Part shown: positions 41,921 through 50,145 of the stretch, piece by piece | Numbering within the stretch: the first letter of the stretch is position 1 | Layout of the letters: every line of letters starts with the position of its first letter | Virus record (IMG/VR): IMGVR_UViG_3300032046_000010 | Location: 1 to 64,000 of that record | Length of the DNA: 64,000 bases | Direction: 5' to 3' (one strand) | Source: a virus | Position numbers and translations under genes: made by a program | The notes under the pieces: model-generated | Database searches by the model: none | What the model saw: the letters and a program-made list of their open reading frames with translations, nothing else | What the model was told of the DNA's origin: nothing

Positions 41921-42105
41921 TGGAAGAAACCCAGAATCGTTTGTTGAGTTTTTGGCCTGATGCGCTCGGCATCCAATGCTCCGCGACCATCGCCGGATGG
42001 TACAGTTTCCATTTTCGTCCCACTTTTAGTGGGCCAATCGAGTTTTCCACCATGTTGGTAAGGCTGGAAAACGGTGTCGGCAGAAAGTGGGTGATCCACT
42101 TCCCA

Positions 42106-43122
42106 CTATGTGAAACGTGGCAAATCCGAAACGCGCCGCTTCAACAACATTACCCTCGCTTGGCTCGCCGGCACCGCCTTGGAAACCAGTTCCGCGATGT
42201 ACGTAGTGGGCGATTCAGCCGGATCGGACTGGTTGGCGTTAGGGTACAGCGCGATCTTGACGTTGTCTAGTTTCTCCGATTCCGCCACTACGTAGCTGGC
42301 CGCGTCTGGATCCAGTAGCATCACCTTCGGCCCGTCTAACATGAGAAGCATCGCCAATTGGGAGCCACGTATGGACTTGCCCATCAGGCCTAACGTCCCG
42401 AAACCAGCACGGAATCCAGCCAACGTATCTAATGGCCCTTCGACGATTAGCCACGGTGGTCCGAAGGGTAGTGCAACCTCCCATCCGAACAGTAGGTGCC
42501 CCACTCCGTCGCCTCCCAGGTAGCGCGGCATCATCCCCGGGAGGGTCGCCCGGGTCGTGAAGGAACGTCCCAAGGGGCAGGAAACCGGGAACACTACACG
42601 GGAAGCGTAGCGCCCGCTGAGGCAATAACCCAGGCCGTATGCCTTGATCTCTGCGTCCTGTACGCCCCTCTGCCTCAGGTAGCGCGGCACCACTAGGCGT
42701 CCGTCCTGCTCGCAAGGCGTGTACTCTGCCGGGAGCGGTGTGTCCACGACCTCCTGCTTGCGCTCCCGCCGGAGCGCCTCCAAACGCTCCGTCAGCTCAC
42801 CCTTGATGTGCGGGATGTAGGGCATCGACTCCGATGCGATGATGCGCCGTGCCTCGCCGGGTCCGACTCCAAGCACACCTTGGACCAACTGGACGGGACC
42901 TCCGGCGATGGAGCAGCACTTGCAGTCCCAAGCGCCGGTCTTGGTGTTCACGTACAAGTGTGCTGGTTTGCCGCAACTGAAGCAGTCCATGACCACGTGG
43001 TCGCGGCCGGACGGCCGGAGCCGACCCACCGACCTGCTGAGCAGTTCCTTGATGTCGAAGCGCAGCGGGTCGCGCCTCGACCCGTCCCGCCGCTCGATGT
43101 GTGCGCCGGGATCAAAGCTCAT
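42106..43122 (-). CDS. DnaG-type primase
   Basis: 338 aa. An N-terminal zinc-binding domain has C47, C50, H55 and C67/C69/C70 (DCFSCGKPAHLYVN and WDCKCC), and a TOPRIM core has WLIVEGPLDTLAGFRAGF and KVMLLDPDAAS. It synthesises RNA primers for lagging-strand replication, working with the DnaB-like helicase whose gene overlaps it by 11 bases. Shorter than bacterial DnaG because no C-terminal helicase-binding domain is seen. Confidence 0.9.
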   Translation of the reverse strand: MSFDPGAHIERRDGSRRDPLRFDIKELLSRSVGRLRPSGRDHVVMDCFSCGKPAHLYVNTKTGAWDCKCCSIAGGPVQLVQGVLGVGPGEARRIIASESMPYIPHIKGELTERLEALRRERKQEVVDTPLPAEYTPCEQDGRLVVPRYLRQRGVQDAEIKAYGLGYCLSGRYASRVVFPVSCPLGRSFTTRATLPGMMPRYLGGDGVGHLLFGWEVALPFGPPWLIVEGPLDTLAGFRAGFGTLGLMGKSIRGSQLAMLLMLDGPKVMLLDPDAASYVVAESEKLDNVKIALYPNANQSDPAESPTTYIAELVSKAVPASQARVMLLKRRVSDLPRFT

Positions 43123-44410
43123 CGTGGGTTTCCTCCGGTGCCGTGTCCATCCTCATCCGCTCCAACTCTGCGACCAAGGGCACCAACACGTTGCGCTTCC
43201 CTGAGCGCCTCTTGCCCAAGTACATCAGGAGCCGTTCCTCACCCTTGTCACCCTGGAGTGCGTTGATCGAGATGTACCAGTCCGCGATCCTCACCTTCTC
43301 ATAGTTGTCGGCCACCGCCTCCTTGGTAGCGATCTTGTTGACCCAGGACTTGTGAACCTGTGTTGTGGCCACGACAACGCAATGCTCTTCTTCAGCCAAG
43401 CCCTTCAGGTCATAGTAGACCTCGGTGGACTCAAACCTCTTGTCGTTGTACTTGCGAGCGGAGCGGAGGTGGTCAGGCGAGTCCACCAACACGAGGGTCG
43501 GCCGGCAACCAGCATTTGACCTCTCACGGATCACGGCGCGGATGTCGGACACGGTGCCGATGTTGACACCCAGCCGCTCCATCCGCAACAGCTTGTTCAT
43601 CCGGTCCCAGTTCGCCTCCATCCAACGTGATAGCAGCCGGTGCTCTGCCTTCATCAGATGTCGCTCACGGATGTTTTCTTCCAACACGCCGGTGAACCGC
43701 GACATGTAGCGCCCGGCCCTCGACTCGTTGTCCATCTCCGTCCCGACATCAAGCGTGAAGATGCTGCGGCTCACGGCCTTGGCACCGATGTTCATCGCTG
43801 TGATGGACTTGCCGACGTTGCTGATGCCTGCGATGAGGACCAGTTCGCCCACCTTGAACCCGCGCCATCGCTTGTCGAGGTAGCTGAAGCCGGTCGGCAC
43901 GAAGTCCCGCGTGTCCTCTGCTAGCTTGGGTGAGATGAGCTTCTTGACTACATCCAGGATGCCGGTGTCTCCGTCGCGGGTCGCCCTGGCCTGGACTCGC
44001 GCCTGACCATCTGCCATCGCCGTCTGAAGTGCGTCCGCATCCTCCGCCTCGATGGCCTTGACCAGCTGTTGAGCCACAGCCGTTCCCTGCTGTAGCTTGA
44101 GCCTCCGGTTCATCTCTACCAGGGAGGCTCCTGGCGAAGCATCCTCCAGCTTCATCGCCTTGATCTGGCGGATGACACGGATGACCGCCAGCAGTTCGCC
44201 ATCGTCCTTGAACTGGGCCTGCGCCCGCTCCATCAAGAACCGGAACCCGGGAGCCTCCGCGTGTTCCAGACAACACTGGCGTGCGATGTCCCAGACCCAG
44301 TTGAGCTGCGGTGAGCTGTACTGGTACCCGTTCAACTGGTTGACCGCCCTGGTCAGGAAACCGATGTCTTGTACGCAGCGCCGGAGGACACCAAGCTCAA
44401 GGTCGCTCAT
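43112..44410 (-). CDS. DnaB-like replicative helicase
   Basis: 432 aa. RecA-type core with FVPTGFSYLDKRWRGFKVGE, Walker A LIAGISNVGKSITA, LVLVDSPDHLRSARKYNDKR as Walker B region and VVVATTQVHKSWVNK, in the order of DnaB/T4 gp41 helicases. The N-terminal about 150 aa are helical. It unwinds DNA 5' to 3' at the fork and pairs with the next gene, the primase. The usual DnaB VDYL is VDSPDH here. Confidence 0.87.
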   Translation of the reverse strand: MSDLELGVLRRCVQDIGFLTRAVNQLNGYQYSSPQLNWVWDIARQCCLEHAEAPGFRFLMERAQAQFKDDGELLAVIRVIRQIKAMKLEDASPGASLVEMNRRLKLQQGTAVAQQLVKAIEAEDADALQTAMADGQARVQARATRDGDTGILDVVKKLISPKLAEDTRDFVPTGFSYLDKRWRGFKVGELVLIAGISNVGKSITAMNIGAKAVSRSIFTLDVGTEMDNESRAGRYMSRFTGVLEENIRERHLMKAEHRLLSRWMEANWDRMNKLLRMERLGVNIGTVSDIRAVIRERSNAGCRPTLVLVDSPDHLRSARKYNDKRFESTEVYYDLKGLAEEEHCVVVATTQVHKSWVNKIATKEAVADNYEKVRIADWYISINALQGDKGEERLLMYLGKRRSGKRNVLVPLVAELERMRMDTAPEETHDEL

Positions 44411-45072
44411 GAGGGGTCCTCCAGGTCCACCGCGCCCGGTCCCGCCTTCTCACGGGTCACGTACAACCCCGTGTCGGGGTCGAACACCAGCCCAGGTTCC
44501 CAAATCCAACTTGATGAGGTGGTGTGCACCATCTTCCTCGCCGCCCCTGGTCCCAGATACGCTCTGTCAAGTGGGATGGGGATCTCACATCCCTGGATCG
44601 TGGGGTCGCCGGTAGCGTCCCGGTCGCCCCAGCTTCCCGACAGGAGTGCGCTCAACACGTAGTTGCCAAAGGCCTGAGCAGGCCTTGGGAACGAAGTCTT
44701 GTACATCTGCCCGTTGCGACACAACCACACGGCGCAATCCAACATCTCCCGGGGCATGTGTCCGTGTTCATAGGCGTCCCACGCCAGCTTGAACTGGTCC
44801 CGGTACGCTCCCTTGCGGAGATGCCACCAGTCCAAGTCGGTCGGCTTCCCGCGCCGCTTCTGTTCCTCGTTGAAGGCAGCGCTGTACAACTTGGCCGCGT
44901 GTTTCGCCACAGCCTCCCTGAACGCCTTCACCAATGCTGGGTCGCCGGAGGCTCCGGCCGCTTGTCTGTCCGTCAGCGGCACTCTGGACAGCATCAACGG
45001 GATGGTGTTGGGCAGCACCTTCATGCCTGAGGGCAACAGCCAGCCAGCATCCAGCTTCGTGACTTCGCTCAT
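44407..45072 (-). CDS. Hypothetical protein, possible helicase accessory
   Basis: 221 aa starting MSEVTKLDAGWLLPSGMKVL. Helical, Trp/Tyr-rich middle (KPTDLDWWHLRKGAYRDQFK). ATGA overlaps on both sides. Directly upstream of the DnaB-like helicase, so a loader or accessory role is possible (position only). Confidence 0.75.
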   Translation of the reverse strand: MSEVTKLDAGWLLPSGMKVLPNTIPLMLSRVPLTDRQAAGASGDPALVKAFREAVAKHAAKLYSAAFNEEQKRRGKPTDLDWWHLRKGAYRDQFKLAWDAYEHGHMPREMLDCAVWLCRNGQMYKTSFPRPAQAFGNYVLSALLSGSWGDRDATGDPTIQGCEIPIPLDRAYLGPGAARKMVHTTSSSWIWEPGLVFDPDTGLYVTREKAGPGAVDLEDPS

Positions 45073-45434
45073 GGTGTCGCCTCCCGCGCTCGCGCGTTGA
45101 TTGCGAGCGAAGCGAAGCACTTCACGAGCGAAGCGAGTGAAGGGATAGCAGAGGGGTTGAGGGAGGGGTTCAAGGGGAGGGAGCAGGGGAGTGCCGACAC
45201 ACTCACGAAGTTTGGGCAATCCCAGCACTTGTCTTGGCTCACCATCTCATCGCCTTTGTGTTGCCAGAGCGTCAGGCCGTCGCACCCGGTCGGCTGACTT
45301 GGTGAGGCTGGGTGGACCCCAGGGGAAGGCTGCCCCATCGCGTCAGTTTGGCCCGCTCCGGCGTTGAACCGGGCCGATGCGCAACGATAGCCTAGCGGGC
45401 AGCTTGTATCCGCCAGTCGTTCCAGCGCTTTCAT
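45069..45434 (-). CDS. Hypothetical Cys-rich protein, unusual C-terminus
   Basis: 121 aa from MKALERLADTSCPLGYRCAS. Cys pairs (CPLGYRC, CWDC) suggest zinc binding. The C-terminus (LPLNPSLNPSAIPSLASLVK...) is encoded by DNA with a gagcgaagcga repeat around 45106-45141, so the true end may have been altered, although the ATGA overlap downstream is kept. Confidence 0.65.
   Translation of the reverse strand: MKALERLADTSCPLGYRCASARFNAGAGQTDAMGQPSPGVHPASPSQPTGCDGLTLWQHKGDEMVSQDKCWDCPNFVSVSALPCSLPLNPSLNPSAIPSLASLVKCFASLAINARAREATP
45106..45141. repeat. gagcgaagcga short repeat with inverted flanks
   Basis: Two copies of a gcgaagcga/gagcgaagcga motif flank a cttcac...gtgaag inverted pair. It looks like a small REP-type palindrome inside a coding region. 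Confidence 0.55.
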
Positions 45435-46852
45435 ACCCCACAGGCCTTGATGCTGAAACACTTCTCAGCCTTGTAAGCCTTGATCCGTTCCAGCGAGTGT
45501 TCTGCCAGGTATGGGTTGGTGAGGTCCACGAAGTCGATGATGGTTGCTCCTGTCTTGCCCTCGCTTGGCGTCATATTGCGAAGCCGCTGGATGGTACTCT
45601 TGCGAGCCGCCCCGCCCTCCGCGTTGATCACCACTTCCAACTCAGGGATGTCAACGCCCTCGCCCAACAGTGTGCTCACGATCACGTCCAGCCGTCCGGC
45701 TCGGAGCCGTGCCACTGTTTCAGTCCGTTCCTCAGATGTGGACTTGTTGATGAGCAGCTCTGCCCTGAGCCCTTCCGACCTCAGCATCTCCAACAGGTTC
45801 TCGCCGTGCTGGATCCTGCCGATGTCCACGAGGGTCCGCAGCCCTTCCGCGCTGGCCTCGACCGCGCACTGGACGATGCGATGATTGCGGGGTCTGTTGT
45901 GCGTGATCAACCTGTCGTAGATTCCACTGCTCCAGTCGCTGTCATCGCTGGGGGACTTGATGGTGTACAGCCGGACCTCTGTGGGGACCAGCCATCCCTT
46001 CCGCACGAGGTAGGCCATGTCCACTTCGTACACGACCGGCCCACAGATTGCTTTGAGCCAGAGCGCCGCTCGCTCGTTGGGCTTCCGCCGTGAGATGTAC
46101 GCCGTTGCGCTCAGACCCACACGCGCTGCGGCCGGGCACTCCATGAGTGGACGCCGCCATTCCTCAGCTTCCAAGTGATGGCACTCATCAACGATCAGCA
46201 ACCCGGCCCGGTTCAGGACTTCCCTGACATCCTTGGAGCCGGAGCCACTCATCAGCGACTGGAACGTGGCGACTGTGATGTCGCCCGCCGTCCGCTCACC
46301 ATCTCCTATCTCCCCCACGGCCAGCCCGCTGAAGACGGAACGGAACACCGTCGCAGCCTGCTCCAGCAACATGATGGATGGGACCACGAACAGCGTACGC
46401 AGGTTCAGCTTGTGGATCAGCAACGATGCCGTGAGCGTCTTGCCAGACCTGATCGGCATCTTGAGGATGCCCAGCTGCTTGACATCGGCCCGGCCGACCT
46501 CGATGGACTCCACTGCCTGGTCCTGGTACGGCCGGAGCCGCTTGCCGGGGTCGTACAGATGCTCTGGGAGTGGTTCGCCCGGCCCGCGCCGATCCTGGAC
46601 TCTGAAGACAACCCCCATGTTGCTCAAGGCTGTCTTCACATCTGGCAACAACCCGATGGGGAATGTGTAACCACCGCTGCGTCGCTTCACACGAATGAAA
46701 TGGACCTTGCCATCCCATCTTTTCATTCTGTAAGCCTTGGAAAACCAAGCACCTTCGACCGGGTATGAAAGCAGTTCATCGAGTTGGCGTGCCACTTCAA
46801 GCGGAGCCTCGGAAACGGTGACTTTTGAGCCTTCAAGCTCGATGACGATCAT
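45431..46852 (-). CDS. UvsW-like DEAD/DEAH superfamily 2 helicase
   Basis: 473 aa. The N-terminal part (MKRWDGKVHFIRVKRR) matches T4 UvsW. Motif I is MPIRSGKTLTA, II VDECHH, III GLSATAY, and V-VI STLLGEGVDIPELEVVINAE and STIQRLRNMTP. UvsW-type helicases unwind R-loops and branch-migrate junctions, switching replication to the recombination mode. The gap before ATG contains GTAGGATA, the octamer of the left-end array. Confidence 0.88.
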   Translation of the reverse strand: MIVIELEGSKVTVSEAPLEVARQLDELLSYPVEGAWFSKAYRMKRWDGKVHFIRVKRRSGGYTFPIGLLPDVKTALSNMGVVFRVQDRRGPGEPLPEHLYDPGKRLRPYQDQAVESIEVGRADVKQLGILKMPIRSGKTLTASLLIHKLNLRTLFVVPSIMLLEQAATVFRSVFSGLAVGEIGDGERTAGDITVATFQSLMSGSGSKDVREVLNRAGLLIVDECHHLEAEEWRRPLMECPAAARVGLSATAYISRRKPNERAALWLKAICGPVVYEVDMAYLVRKGWLVPTEVRLYTIKSPSDDSDWSSGIYDRLITHNRPRNHRIVQCAVEASAEGLRTLVDIGRIQHGENLLEMLRSEGLRAELLINKSTSEERTETVARLRAGRLDVIVSTLLGEGVDIPELEVVINAEGGAARKSTIQRLRNMTPSEGKTGATIIDFVDLTNPYLAEHSLERIKAYKAEKCFSIKACGV

Positions 46853-46856
46853 GCCC

Positions 46857-46864
46857 TATCCTAC
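46857..46864 (-). promoter_or_regulatory. GTAGGATA octamer before the UvsW-like gene
   Basis: Exact copy of the octamer present 12 times at 456-827, here five bases before the helicase ATG, overlapping its ribosome binding region. It may be a shared binding site or a chance match of eight bases. Confidence 0.35.
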
Positions 46865-46887
46865 GTGTACAGCTACAGCGTCAACGA

Positions 46888-47076
46888 TCAGTGCTGGCTC
46901 GGTCCATCCTCCGGCGGAGGCTCATCCGATGGTCGTTCGCTCGGATGCTCAGATGCCCCGTTGCTCCGCCGGTTGCGCAGCTTCCGCCGCGCCTCCCGCA
47001 GTTCCTGCATGGTGGTGTCGAGCCGCTGACCGCTCTCCAGCGTGTCCTGTTCCAGTTTCTCCAACTGTGGCGTCAT
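46888..47076 (-). CDS. Hypothetical small coiled-coil protein
   Basis: 62 aa starting MTPQLEKLEQDTLESGQRLD with GGAGG five bases upstream. Helical N-terminal half and Ser/Pro/Glu-rich tail. It follows the membrane genes and may be part of the lysis cluster. Confidence 0.7.
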   Translation of the reverse strand: MTPQLEKLEQDTLESGQRLDTTMQELREARRKLRNRRSNGASEHPSERPSDEPPPEDGPSQH

Positions 47077-47077
47077 G

Positions 47078-47338
47078 TCAGCCTCCGCCATCCCCCAGCC
47101 CCTCTGTGAACTTCTTGTAGGGGCAATCCTCGCATGACTCGTTCAGGTCAGTGATGGCACCCGTGACCTCCGTCGCCAACTGGGCGTTCCGGGTAGCGTC
47201 TGCTACCAGCTGCTCTGTGTAGCGCCGGTACAGGTCCCACATCTGCCGGTCCCGCTTCCAAAGTGCCAGGAGTGCCAGGAGGCACACCAGCCCCAGAACA
47301 CCTCGCTCAAGGAAAGCTGCGATGATCTGCTCGGTCAT
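47078..47338 (-). CDS. Holin-like small membrane protein
   Basis: 86 aa. One N-terminal transmembrane helix (GVLGLVCLLALLALW), then a charged helix with DRQMWDLYRRYTEQLVADAT, in the style of BhlA/UviB holin-like proteins. C-terminal CEDCPYKKF. Next to spanin-like and other membrane genes, so a lysis role is likely but not proven. Confidence 0.6.
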   Translation of the reverse strand: MTEQIIAAFLERGVLGLVCLLALLALWKRDRQMWDLYRRYTEQLVADATRNAQLATEVTGAITDLNESCEDCPYKKFTEGLGDGGG

Positions 47339-47341
47339 GGC

Positions 47342-47809
47342 TCACATGCACTCCAACAGCGCTACTCCCCCGAACACCAGCCCGATTCCACCAACCAACC
47401 CGATGATGATCCCGATGGTCAGCGCGTAGCGGTCCCACCAGGACTCCTCACTGATGGTGGCCACTTGTCGCATCGCGCCTTCGTAGATGGTCTGTTGCTC
47501 TTCCAGCAAAGATGCTCGGATGCCGGCCAGCCCTTGGGCTTCCTGTAGGTCCAGATCCAGCTTGAGGTAGCCCACGAACGTTGCCTCAGGCACCAGTAGC
47601 CCGTTCCACGGGGCCGACTCGCCCTGTAACAACGGAACGACCGGCGGCACATCCGGCTCCGCGTCCGGCTCCGTTGCTCCCGCGTCCGGCTCCGCCTCAG
47701 CTTCAATGGTGGCAGTTCCACCGTCAGTGCTGTCCGCAAACGCCAGCTGGGGCAGGAGTAGCGGCGGGATCAAGATGGGCAGCAGGAACACGTATTGCGC
47801 TGGTATCAT
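47342..47809 (-). CDS. Spanin-like or membrane-anchored protein
   Basis: 155 aa. Signal peptide (LPILIPPLLLPQLAFA), Glu/Asp/Pro linker with TEPDAEPDVPP, then GESAPWNGLLVPEATFVGYL and a helix, and a C-terminal transmembrane segment (LTIGIIIGLVGGIGLVFGG). Similar architectures occur among phage inner-membrane spanin-like proteins. The linker peptide is shared with the protein at 12106. Confidence 0.6.
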   Translation of the reverse strand: MIPAQYVFLLPILIPPLLLPQLAFADSTDGGTATIEAEAEPDAGATEPDAEPDVPPVVPLLQGESAPWNGLLVPEATFVGYLKLDLDLQEAQGLAGIRASLLEEQQTIYEGAMRQVATISEESWWDRYALTIGIIIGLVGGIGLVFGGVALLECM

Positions 47810-48087
47810 CGTCGCTTCATCCTGTTGGCGAAGTCCGCCAAAGCCATCAGCCTGTACTTGTCGTTCTTGATTGCGCTGATGGTGGTCAGTTCCTTCTTGG
47901 CCTGCTCGACTTGCGCTGTGAGCAGACGCTCCTGAGCTTCCGCTCGCCGCTTGGCCAAGTTGGCGTCATCGATGGCCTTGAGCAGCTTGGCGTCCGTGGG
48001 AGTGGACTTCCACTTGACCAGGACGATGATCAGCGCCGCGATGGCGATGATCGCAATGACCAGGAACACCCAACCCGCCGTTCCCAT
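47806..48087 (-). CDS. Small membrane coiled-coil protein
   Basis: 93 aa with GGAGG five bases upstream of ATG 48087. N-terminal transmembrane helix (VFLVIAIIAIAALIIVLV) followed by a coiled coil (AKRRAEAQERLLTAQVEQAK). Could be an i-spanin or structural membrane protein. ATGA overlap downstream. Confidence 0.65.
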   Translation of the reverse strand: MGTAGWVFLVIAIIAIAALIIVLVKWKSTPTDAKLLKAIDDANLAKRRAEAQERLLTAQVEQAKKELTTISAIKNDKYRLMALADFANRMKRR

Positions 48088-48098
48088 CGCTCCCTCCC

Positions 48099-48572
48099 TC
48101 ACCACCACGGCCAACGGTCGTTCCCGGCCTCTGGGCCTAGACCGCCGATGGCCTCCCCCGCTTGACGCCTTGCGTCCAGTTCAAACGGGTTGGCGGAGTA
48201 GCTGTGGAGGCTCCGGCATGCGAGCCAGATCACCACGCTCATCTGGGCGTAGAACACCCAGTGGATCAGGCCCAGGATCAGCTGCTGCTTCAGGTGTACC
48301 CGCTCATGTAGCCGGGTCCGCTGGTCCTTGTAGCTGTTCTCACTCGTGTAGACCACGAACCAGCCCAGGGAGAATGCGGACCAGTTGGACTTGCTCATCC
48401 GCGAACCCGGCTCCACCGTCAGGTCCCAAGCTCCCTCGCGCCATCCCCGCCATGTCAGTTGACGGAAGGCAAGCAGCGGTCCCAGGTAGAACAGGAACCC
48501 CAGCACCATCGTGGGAAGGGACCAGATGCCCACGAGGATGCGGACCGCCCAGTTGCGAGGCCAGTGAGACAT
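48099..48572 (-). CDS. Membrane protein with HExxH metallopeptidase motif
   Basis: 157 aa with two hydrophobic helices (ILVGIWSLPTMVLGFLFYLG, and VFYAQMSVVIWLAC). LHERVHLKQQ is an HExxH zinc motif (H89, E90, H93) and NPFELDARRQAGE supplies a plausible third ligand (E131). This layout occurs in phage-encoded putative zinc peptidases. Role unknown; it sits within the lysis-like cluster. Confidence 0.65.
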   Translation of the reverse strand: MSHWPRNWAVRILVGIWSLPTMVLGFLFYLGPLLAFRQLTWRGWREGAWDLTVEPGSRMSKSNWSAFSLGWFVVYTSENSYKDQRTRLHERVHLKQQLILGLIHWVFYAQMSVVIWLACRSLHSYSANPFELDARRQAGEAIGGLGPEAGNDRWPWW

Positions 48573-48582
48573 CGCCGCCCCG

Positions 48583-49185
48583 CTAGCCAGTCCCGGTGCG
48601 CTTGGCGCGGCCGGTCGGAGTGACCGTGTTCATCAGCTCGTTGAAGCCGGATGACCCCAGTGCCGCTCCGATGCCGCCTAGGAGTGCGCTCCACCAGACG
48701 ACACCGCCGTTCATCGCTGCGAACACGGAACCCGCTAGGCCCAGCACCAGTGCAATGAGGGGTCTGAGCCATTTGCGGACTCCCAGCAGCGTCTTGATGA
48801 AGCCCAGCTTGGTGATCTGGATCAGCAAGTAGATGAGCGCCGTCAGGCCTGCGATCCATCCTTGCGTCTTCCAGATGTCGAAGGTGTCGCCTGCGCCCTT
48901 GACGATGTCGCCCACGGTCGGCTCCGGTTCCGTTCCGCCGTCGCCTTCTGCGTCACCCACCTGCGTGGCTCCTGCGTCGCCGGTGCTGGTGTTGGTGGTG
49001 CCTTCGGGCGGAGGTACATCCACCGCAACTGCGGCATCTGCGGTGGATTCCGCAACGGGTGCCGCCGGAGCCGCATCCGTGACAGCCGTGGCCTCCGTGT
49101 GGAGCGCCGCAACCGCTCCCGCGCCCTGTGCGGACGCGGAAGCCGCGAACACGAACATCAGGAACGTGACCAGGATTGCTTTCAT
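48583..49185 (-). CDS. Membrane protein with signal peptide, holin-like
   Basis: 200 aa. Signal peptide (MKAILVTFLMFVFAASASAQ), a low-complexity Ala/Thr/Glu region (periplasmic), then three hydrophobic segments (GLTALIYLLIQI, PLIALVLGLAGSVFAAM, SALLGGIGAALGSSG). Holin-type topology with an extra N-terminal domain. No specific family is recognised. Confidence 0.6.
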   Translation of the reverse strand: MKAILVTFLMFVFAASASAQGAGAVAALHTEATAVTDAAPAAPVAESTADAAVAVDVPPPEGTTNTSTGDAGATQVGDAEGDGGTEPEPTVGDIVKGAGDTFDIWKTQGWIAGLTALIYLLIQITKLGFIKTLLGVRKWLRPLIALVLGLAGSVFAAMNGGVVWWSALLGGIGAALGSSGFNELMNTVTPTGRAKRTGTG

Positions 49186-49640
49186 GACAGACCTTCCTTC
49201 CCCTTGCCCCCAGCTTCATCGCTGTCGGGCGGTGTCGGCGGTAGCAACGGACCACCCGCCGCTCCCCGCATGCGTCCGGCGAGGGCAAGCGCCTCAGCGC
49301 GCTTCGCCTCCGCCTTGGCCTTGATGTCAACCAGTTCCGGCGGCAGTGTGCGAGGCTCGCTGGGGTCCAGCTTCCCGGTCGGCTCGCCGCCGGTCGCCGC
49401 CGGGGCGTCAAACTCCAGCAGCATCGCCTCGATGGACTCCTGCGCGCCGATGGCCTTGAGGTGTTGCGATTCTGCTTCCTCCAAGTCATGTCGCAGCTTG
49501 GTCACGATGGATTCCATCCGCTGTCGCAACCCGTTGGTCTTGTGCCACTTGTCAATCAAGTAGCCCGTGGTGCCCTTGCGAGCCTCCTGCGGGGTCTGAA
49601 GGATGGCGGCCAACTTCTGTTTCGCATCGTTCAAGTTCAT
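49182..49640 (-). CDS. Hypothetical coiled-coil protein
   Basis: 152 aa starting MNLNDAKQKLAAILQTPQEA. Helical, with a Pro/Gly-rich middle and C-terminus. ATGA overlap with the signal-peptide gene downstream. No family is recognised. Confidence 0.7.
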   Translation of the reverse strand: MNLNDAKQKLAAILQTPQEARKGTTGYLIDKWHKTNGLRQRMESIVTKLRHDLEEAESQHLKAIGAQESIEAMLLEFDAPAATGGEPTGKLDPSEPRTLPPELVDIKAKAEAKRAEALALAGRMRGAAGGPLLPPTPPDSDEAGGKGKEGLS

Positions 49641-50138
49641 CTAAGCACCTCCTGCGCCGAAGTCTAGCGGTTTGAGTTTGCGACGTTCGCTCTGCTTGCG
49701 TCGTTCAGCAGGGTCCGACCAGCGACGGAAAGCTGCGCATCGTAGTTTCTCAATGTGTCGAGCAGTCGGAGAAACTCCTGTTTTGGCAGCGCTGATTCTG
49801 TGTCGAATCTCAGATGTCATTGTGACACCGTCGCCGCCGTCCGTGCTATTGGTCAGACGCGCTCCCCACCCACGTAAAGTTTTGATCCAGAACCGTTCAG
49901 CGCTGTCCAGCATTGACAGCGGAACCTCGGTCAACCTGACTATGGATGGACGCAAACCGTTGGTCACCAATGCTCTGATCCAACGAACACGGTGGAACTG
50001 GTATCTCTGGCATCCGGCATCTCGCATATGGGATGCCAAACGTGAACTGAGCGCAACACTTGTTTGTCCCACGTATCGGATCTGTCCGTCGCGGGGGTCG
50101 GTGAGTGCGTAGATGTATCCGACCTGTACCATTTTCAT
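49641..50138 (-). CDS. GIY-YIG homing endonuclease
   Basis: 165 aa. VGYIYALTDPRDGQIRYVGQ and SSRLASH are the GIY-YIG catalytic core with its Arg, followed by a C-terminal NUMOD3-like segment (MTSEIRHRISAAKTGVSPTA). Such free-standing enzymes cut DNA and spread their gene. It separates the tail fibre from the lysis-like genes and has a weak ribosome binding site. Confidence 0.88.
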   Translation of the reverse strand: MKMVQVGYIYALTDPRDGQIRYVGQTSVALSSRLASHMRDAGCQRYQFHRVRWIRALVTNGLRPSIVRLTEVPLSMLDSAERFWIKTLRGWGARLTNSTDGGDGVTMTSEIRHRISAAKTGVSPTARHIEKLRCAAFRRWSDPAERRKQSERRKLKPLDFGAGGA

Positions 50139-50145
50139 CACAAGA

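Larger units (their letters stand above)
41385..42105. other. Low-GC gene-free gap
   Basis: About 720 bases with visibly lower GC than the phage genes. Short frames on both strands lack ribosome binding sites. It contains three copies of a 24-bp repeat, a 7-bp-arm hairpin (41623-41643) and a 6-bp-arm hairpin (42019-42033). It separates the primase from the CobS/CobT pair and may be regulatory or acquired DNA. Confidence 0.6.

Noticed and set aside
41832-42053. Minus-strand frame of 73 aa in the gap
   Set aside because: Plausible composition but no ribosome binding site and repeat-derived content (SNWFIV); kept only as a possibility.
41902-42270. Plus-strand frame beginning MNQLETMEETQNRLLSFW
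   Set aside because: No ribosome binding site, overlaps the primase 3' end by 165 bases, and its start is simply the third copy of the 24-bp repeat.
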